A DNA stretch of 64,000 nt from positions 46,222,180 through 46,286,179 of the forward strand of contig NC_085140.1 in the NCBI RefSeq assembly GCF_024139115.2, given 5' to 3'. The notes beneath the pieces were generated by a model that worked only from the letters and a program-made list of their open reading frames with translations, was not told the origin of the DNA and searched no databases. The number at the start of each line of letters is the position of its first letter. Within the stretch, counting starts at the first letter, position 1. A program made the translations under genes and the position numbers. Positions 58,165 to 64,000 of the stretch are shown piece by piece. The stretch is from Armigeres subalbatus (taxonomy: Eukaryota; Arthropoda; Insecta; Diptera; Culicidae).

Positions 58165-58704
58165 TGTAGGATCAACAGAGAGCTGATAGGATGTCTCACC
58201 TATTTGATGGTCACGTCCAGACCGGATCTCAGCGCATCGGTGAATTACTTCAGCAAACTGGGCGACTGACGTCAACGACAGGCGTTCGGTTTCCGGGATC
58301 CTGTTCAAGCTGTACGGAGCCACAGTTAGTTGGAGCACTAGGAAGCAGAGCACCGTATCCTTGTCGTCGACCGAAGCGGAGTGTTCCGCTCTAGCAGATG
58401 CAGCGTGTGAGGCCATTTGGATCCAAAAGGTCTTAGGTGAGTTAGGAGTGCAAGAAGGGCGATCGCCACTATTGTTTGGATCCCTAATCCATCGCGATTA
58501 TGGAGTCGGCTGGACCTTCGAAGCGACTGAAGCACACCGACGTCAAGCTGCATTTTGTGCGTGAGTGTGTAGCCATGAAGAAGCTTGAAGTTCGCTACAT
58601 TTCAACGAGTGAGCAGCAAGCAGATTTGTTGACGAAAGGATTGCCCGTGATGCCGTTCCGGAAGCACTGTTCGAGCATTGGAGTTTTCCCACGATCAGTT
58701 TGAG
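58165..58704 (+). pseudogene. Copia RT tail and RNase H
   Basis: Resumes with ELIGCLTYLMVTSRPDLSAS. RNase H follows with LFKLYGATVSWSTRKQSTVS, SSTEAECSALADAACEAIW and KHTDVKLHFVRECV, ending at a stop at 58701. At least two frameshifts lie between these pieces. Confidence 0.75.
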
Positions 58705-58710
58705 GAGGGG

Positions 58711-58860
58711 TGTCAAGAACGAGCAAACCAATCGTAGTAGCTGTAGTCAATAATTTGAGCGTAGAAGCCATGAGCTTTGATTAGAATAAATAAAATCAGT
58801 TTTGAATTATACCGTCACCAGAAGCAGTCGTCTTTCCAGTACTCTGCTATTCACAACACA
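58711..58860 (+). repeat. 3' LTR of the second Copia relic
   Basis: Starts TGTCAAGAACGAGC after a purine tract, carries AATAAATAAA near 58787, and ends near TTCACAACACA. No partner LTR lies in the window. Confidence 0.6.
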
Positions 58861-59435
58861 AACATGTTTCGTATGTGTCATTTTAAACCATTCTAAATGC
58901 AGGGCTGGTAGCAAGTCGCTTTTTAGTGACTTGGTCACTATTTTGAGCCTAGTCACTAAAAAGTCACTATTTGCATCCAAAAGTCACTATTTTTCGAAAA
59001 ATGGTTACTAAAGTCACTATTTTCGCACCACCGTTTGCGAGAAAAAAGTTTAAAATAAAAATCATTTGTATCTACCATTATCATCAACCAAATCAAATGT
59101 AAATCTGTTACCAAAATATATAAAGTTTGAGAAATTGCTCCAAGGCCAAAGCGCAAGATTGTTATCGCGGTGTTTGCTGTTTTCGCGGATTTGATGCGGA
59201 TTTACATAACGGTTTTGAGGTTTCGCGCGGATTTAGTTTTGGGAGGAAATTTAATGAAAAAAGGAGCGTAGGCTTTTGTTTTCGATAGCAAAATGTCGTT
59301 GAGATGGGACTCCACATTTGATGTCTATGCTTATCCAACTTTTTGGATATTTCCAAGCCATCATTGAATGCATTATACTTTTGAGCACTCGTTTAACAAG
59401 CATTATAAGGGTAAGAATTTCACTTGTTGTCATTA

Positions 59436-59565
59436 GTGCTGTCCAATGAGAGCTTGAAGTAGCTCGAAGTTTCTCCCTGTCCTGCTCATGCCCATTTGTT
59501 GACAAAAAAGAACGAGCAGGACGGGAACAACTTCGAGCTACTTCGAGCTGCTCATTGGACAGCAC
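59436..59565. mobile_element. Miniature element with TA target, 130 bp
   Basis: GTGCTGTCCAATGAG is inverted at both ends, each bordered by TA. The arms also share AGTAGCTCGAAG and CCTGTCCTGCTC, nearly making a hairpin. Confidence 0.65.
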
Positions 59566-59767
59566 TATTTTTCATCGTTTCTGAATATCCATTTTTTGTC
59601 ACGTCAATTTTGACATAATTCCGAGATATTTCTTAGTTTATGATTGATTAACCCGTCTACGACGAACCACACAGCATGATATTGTCGGCGTAGCACCACA
59701 TTAGAATTCGGAAGTCGGGACTTCCGAACCGAACTTTCTTCCGAAGTTTTATCTGTCGAACTAATTG

Positions 59768-59880
59768 ATGTGGAAGTCGAGTCAAGTACGAGGCACTGAA
59801 GACGACCTTACTGTTGATGCCGAAATACGTATCTGTCAAGGTACAATCAAGTGGTGGAATTAAATGGGAAGGTACAATGT
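59768..59880. repeat. Half copy of the foldback family
   Basis: GAGTCAAGTACGAGGCACTG and CCGAAATACGTATCTGTCA continue to TTAAATGGGAAGG. It is one arm only, cut by the element at 59886. Confidence 0.6.
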
Positions 59881-59885
59881 TTTTT

Positions 59886-60005
59886 ACCCTTCTTACACCC
59901 TAAGAAGGGTATTAAGATCACTTGAAAAATCGACTTTTTATCCGAGACTCGGAGACCCAAGTCATATATACCAATCAACTCAGCTCGACGAACTGAGCAT
60001 GTGTA

Positions 60006-60048
<43 letters not shown>

Positions 60049-61425
60049 GTGCGTTACAAAAAATGTCACATCTAGATCTCAGCCGTCTGTGAACCGATTT
60101 GCATGATTTTATCTTTAAACGAAAGCTATGCCTTTGCCATTGAACGCATTGATTTTTTTTTGCAATCGGACATTTAGTTTCCGAGATATTCGAGAGATAC
60201 AAACATTGAGTGCAAAATAATGTCACATCAAGATCTCAGGCGTCTGTGAACCGATTTGCATGATTTTATCTTTAAACGAAAGCTATGTCTTGGCCATTGA
60301 ACGCATTGAATTTTTTTTGCAATCGGACATTTAATTTCAGAGATATTCGTGAAATACGAATCTTAAGTGCATTTTCAGAAAACTAACAAAATAATGCCAC
60401 ATAATGATCTCAACCGTCTGTGATCCGATTTGCACGCTTTCATTTTTGTACGAAAGCTATGGCTTCACGATAGCATCCATTATTTTTTTTTCCAGTCAGA
60501 TATTGGGTTCCAGAGATATCTGTGAAATACGAACATAAAGCATTAGACGTATTTTGTTCACAACATTGGCAAAATAATGTCACATCAAGATCTCAGCTGT
60601 CTGTGAACCGATTTGCATGATTTTATCTTTAAACGAAAGCTATGTCTTTGCCATTGAACGCTTTAAAATGTTTTTGTAATCGGACATTTAGCTTCCGAGA
60701 TATCTGTGAAGTACGAACATGAGGCATATTTTTAGAAAACTAATAAAAAATTGCCACATCAATATCTCAGCCATCTATGGTTCGATTTGCTCTCTTTCGG
60801 GCTTCAACGGTTGCGGGCTTGGTTGCAAATCAAATCTGCAGCCTTTGTGTATTTTTATTGAAAATTTTAAAAAATCCATAAATATCCCTTTTTTATATTG
60901 AAAACGATAAAAAATTATCACTAGTGTTTCCTTAGCGACCAATGTTTGCTTTATGTTTATTTCGCTTTCTATTAATATACGACTTTCACACTTGTGTCTT
61001 GATGCTGCTTGAATTATTTTATTTGTAAAAATATTAAATAATATTTTTATAAAACTAGATTTTTTTCCTTTTAACTATTACCATACCATAATCGCATACC
61101 TACCAACTCAGATCAAAGAACTAGATATAAAATGTGTATGTTACAAGATAGTGCCACTTCAAGATCTCAATAGTTTGCTATCTGATTGAGCTCTCTTAAC
61201 TATAAGCGGAAGCTAAAATATTGCCATGAAATGCATTTTTTTTTTTCAATCGGATGTTGGATCCTGCTGATATCTCTGAAATCCGAAAAAAATACCAACT
61301 GTAGATTCGAACTTTTTTTCGAGCATAAAAACTTCATTTATTTGTTATCCAATTAAAGTTCATGTTTATGCATAAAAATTGTAATATGCAGTGCACCCAT
61401 AACCTTTCAAAAGTGTAAGAAGGGT
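59886..61425. mobile_element. 1.5-kb element with internal ~170-bp tandem repeats
   Basis: ACCCTTCTTACAC at the left is inverted as GTGTAAGAAGGGT at the right. Inside, ATCTCAGCCGTCTGTGAACC, TTTGCATGATTTTATC and CGAAAGCTATG recur near 60075, 60235, 60408 and 60590, with two weaker copies later. A (GT)n tract lies at 60003-60050. No transposase. Confidence 0.6.
60003..60050 (+). repeat. (GT)n microsatellite
   Basis: Over 40 bp of alternating GT with a few GC or AT steps. Confidence 0.9.
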
Positions 61426-62439
61426 TCCATTCACTGTAGGTGGATTAAGTCGGGTTTTTTTTTATTATTAAAAATCGTATTTTAAAAAAGTCATCATAAT
61501 TTTGAATTCTTTAATTTTTTTTTTACAATTTGTCCTTTGTTCATAAGCTTTGTGATTCCAAATAATTTTCTGTCTAGTAATTGATTAGATTATTTTATTG
61601 CTTTTTTTACCGAAGAAACCATGCTAATTTTTCAACGTGCCAAAACGAATGTTCACACATCTAACTACATAAAAATATTAGCGAAAGCCCAATCCAAAAC
61701 ATCGTTCTAGCACTCTTTCACACTGTCTTGCAGCTGAATCATCTATATATGGTGAAACTTTTGGGAATATATTTTGACGAGACAATATTTTTTGAACGGT
61801 AGTAAAAGACAGCGCAAAATTTGTTATATTTCATTCTGCCTTTTTCATACACAAACTGCAGTTCCACGAAAAACTTCGAGCTCATGTTAAACTTCATTAC
61901 CACAATGCTGTAGAACTTGCTTTACCCGTGACGGTGGGTAAATACCATTACGTGATGTGTTACGGAAAAAGGTTTACAATGGTCGTATTGCTAGCCTCTG
62001 GATGTCCCAACGAATACCTTCCTCAATATCCAACTTCGTGGTATTTATGATGGTGTCGCCAAGTCGGTTGCACCCTGCTAAGATCCATTCTTTTCCTAGT
62101 TACGGTGAAGATGCACACGGCCAGCAGTAGTAATCCTCATGCTTTTGTAATTTTTGTCTTTTCTTGATTTCTGATAGCAACATGATATCCGATCTACTAT
62201 GAGATACACAGTGACAATACGAATGCACCTCAGCTCATACAAAAGTCACTATTTGGTCACTTTTTCTGCTTCCGAGTCACTATTTGGTCACTTTTTTCGT
62301 CATAGTTGGTCACTAAGTCACTATTTTGAACGGCATTTATCGCTACCAGCCCTGTAAAGGTTTAAAAATGACAAAAAGTGTCGCCCCTCTCCTCATATCA
62401 TTTGTTTAGTGAATGCTTAAACATGTAATCATTGCATTT

Positions 62440-62697
62440 GATAAGGGCTTGTAAACATCCGAGAAATAATTTAAGTAATTGACTTCAAACATAAATTTTG
62501 TTCTCAATGACATTTGCTAACGAAAATAAAACCCATCTAGATAGACATAAAACTAATTTTCAAATAAACAACCTCAGCTTTAGAATTTTTTGTTAAATTT
62601 TCACTTAAAACTAAATCCGCGCCAAATCCGCAAAATTGTTATGTAAATCCGCGCCAAATCCGCGAAAATTGCGAAATCCGCGTAGTCGTAACCCTGG
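62440..62697. repeat. Fragment with inverted copy at 59160-59240
   Basis: AAAACTAAATCCGCGC, GTTATGTAAATCCGC and CCAAATCCGCGAAAA occur here and inverted near 59160-59240. The outer edge reads GTCGTAACCCTGG, giving CAGGGTTACGAC as a possible terminus. Confidence 0.45.
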
Positions 62698-63329
62698 ATT
62701 TATTTCACAACATGACATTTCAGGAATAACCCATTTTGTGGAAATTATAAATGAATTTCTCATATTTTCTTAAAATAAATCGCAACTTGATATTGTATCA
62801 TTTGATTGTATACAAAATGGTTTATAATGATAAACGATAAAACAACTATCAAAAATAGTTAAATTGCCTTTCCATGTGCCAGAGCAATAGCCTGACGGGA
62901 ACAACCATCAGTTTCCTACATATATTGTAAAACGATTCTTTTTTGGACACCAATATTCTGCATTAATCCTGCTTCATTCCTTCATGAGGAATTACTTTAT
63001 CTTATGCTAACGTATATGAAACCTCTGAATTTCGCATATCCTTTGAAATCTGTGGCTATGATCGCATAGCAGCTCCACCTCTAAAAACAGGAATTCGAAA
63101 AACAAACCAAACAAGCATATTTGCAATGTTTAGTAACTCGATGGGCACAGCATGTACCTATTAGATTTAATTCGGAAAATGTATTGCAAGCAACCTTTAT
63201 TCTTAGTTGGGACCGAGTATCCAGCCCCAGTACGCCAGACGGGTGTTTGGCTTTGGATGCCCTTCGTAGTTTAGCGGCAAATCACACGTTTCGCGTCTCT
63301 GCCTCTTGTATTTGAAACGTATCGAAGTA
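62698..63329. other. Spacer, nothing recognised
   Basis: AT-rich. A 64-codon frame at 63121-63315 (+) has no recognisable domain. Confidence 0.3.
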
Positions 63330-63400
63330 GAGTGCCCACTTGTCATAAGACAAGTGAAGACATTCCACTAAAAATCTCAAAATAATTTTCTTAACGAAGT
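63330..63400. repeat. End fragment of the foldback family
   Basis: CACTTGTCATAAGACAAGTG, then GACATTCCACTAAAAATCTC and AAAATAATTTTCTTAA match the left end of the element at 33887 in inverted orientation. Confidence 0.6.
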
Positions 63401-63753
63401 AGAGTGGTTAAATCCAAATACATTTTTCGAATTATTAAATCGTTCACATGCTGTTGCAATGCACGCATTATAATGTGATTATTTTTAATTTGTGACAAAT
63501 GGCTTGATATTTTCCAGTTTTTCAAACCCATCTTTTTAATGAAACAGTCAATAATTTAGAAATAATGGCTAATAATGAATCAAACTCGAAAACGGTGAAA
63601 GTTCATATGGGGCTGACATGCAATCATAGGCGGTCACTTACCTTTCTAAGTATGATGCTCATATGGCAGTAATATGTATATACGTTCTTATATGTACCAC
63701 CATTTATCTTTTATAGAACGTATCTAGTTGTGGAACTCGGTATTCAGCATCCG

Positions 63754-63973
63754 TCACATCGGTTCTTGCGTAAAGTAGGGATGCTGGAGGCACTGCAAAG
63801 CGGAAGGCCTTTCCCGTGGATTGAATGCGAGCATTTTCTTGACCAAATCGTTGGAGAAATCACACAGCTTTGAGCAAAGGTCACGTGGCTCCCGTGGTTG
63901 GGTGGCTCGGAAATTTTCCCGCGCCACCGATATGCCCCTCGGCCATTGGCTCTCTGAAGGTCTTCCGGTTAAT
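63754..63973 (-). CDS. Cdk4: Cdk4/6-type kinase, last coding exon
   Basis: Cyclin-D-dependent kinase of the G1/S transition, only its C-terminal part. The exon starts after a TTTTCAG acceptor (63974-63980) with one base of a split codon, then 72 codons and a TGA. It reads LTGRPSESQWPRGISVAREN, later DLCSKLCDFSNDLVKKMLAF and ERPSALQCLQHPYFTQEP. This covers kinase subdomains X-XI. The Arg in RPSA is the conserved subdomain XI arginine. The wording fits fly Cdk4 and vertebrate CDK4/6 better than CDK1/2 or CDK5. No ATG lies at its start, so it is an internal-to-3' exon whose gene continues beyond the right edge. Confidence 0.8.
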
Positions 63974-64000
63974 CTGAAAAGGATGACATTTTTTAAATAT
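63974..64000 (-). other. Intron of the Cdk4-like gene, running off the window
   Basis: On minus, CATCCTTTTCAG is the 3' splice site. The donor lies outside the window. Confidence 0.65.

Larger units (their letters stand above)
56430..58860 (+). mobile_element. Second Ty1/copia relic, interrupted by a gypsy LTR
   Basis: The order is zinc knuckle, protease, integrase, then a foreign LTR, then the RT tail, RNase H, purine tract GAGGAGGGG and an LTR (58711-58860) starting TGTCAAGAACG. No 5' LTR or gag was found. It is a different family from the 38-43 kb Copia. Confidence 0.75.
58900..62354. mobile_element. hAT-like non-autonomous element, ~3.46 kb
   Basis: Starts CAGGGCTGGTAGC and ends with the inverse GCTACCAGCCCTG. 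Just inside each end, AGTCACTATTT is repeated several times. CAGGG tips and subterminal repeats are usual for hAT elements. An 8-bp target duplication is not clear (TCTAAATG against TGTAAAGG). No transposase was found. Smaller elements sit inside. Confidence 0.6.

Noticed and set aside
59864..60226. Cys-Val-rich and His-Thr-rich frames
   Set aside because: They translate the (GT)n tract.

Overview
The window is AT-rich, repeat-packed eukaryotic DNA, most likely from a culicine (Aedes-type) mosquito. The spliced genes have insect-like proteins with GT-AG introns of about 60 bp to 3 kb. Miniature inverted-repeat elements are dense, and Ty1/copia, Ty3/gypsy, Penelope-like and non-LTR relics are present. 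The species call is an inference from gene content and repeat style.

Only five protein genes are secure. IMMP2L (28.7-29.3 kb, +) encodes a mitochondrial inner-membrane signal peptidase subunit. POLR3K (31.2-30.8 kb, -) and YRDC (30.7-30.0 kb, -) lie 50 bp apart on the same strand and look dicistronic. An ERp60/PDIA3-type protein disulfide isomerase (46.7-51.4 kb, +) has a 3.1-kb first intron full of transposon debris. The last coding exon of a Cdk4/6 kinase (63.75-63.97 kb, -) enters from beyond the right edge. A sixth locus at 9.4-10.2 kb (-) has gene-like splice signals but carries a stop and a frameshift, and I do not recognise it.

The most unusual region is 10.5-27.9 kb. Two satellite arrays lie head to tail: A, about 40 copies of 126 bp, and B, about 125 bp, largely organised as 250-bp dimers. 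They sit between inverted termini rich in the motif AGCAGGAAAAA, and the block is bounded by a 9-bp direct repeat (ACTTGATTA). The same motif is iterated in array A. This looks like one 17.4-kb satellite-carrying mobile element, itself hit by a poly(A) retroposon, a non-LTR fragment and an LTR-like insert.

Other layered regions: 3.5-7.5 kb is an element with long inverted repeats whose arms hold decayed ~50-residue coding repeats, with a second element inside. 31.4-37.4 kb is a readable nest in which an LTR element of 3.3 kb with no visible coding sits in a TA-flanked element, which sits in the inverted repeat of another element. 38.4-43.5 kb is a Copia element with an inverted interior, sitting inside a small inverted-repeat element. 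43.9-45.8 kb is a pile of one miniature element family. 52-58.9 kb has a minisatellite and gypsy/copia relics. 58.9-62.4 kb is a hAT-like element with smaller elements inside.
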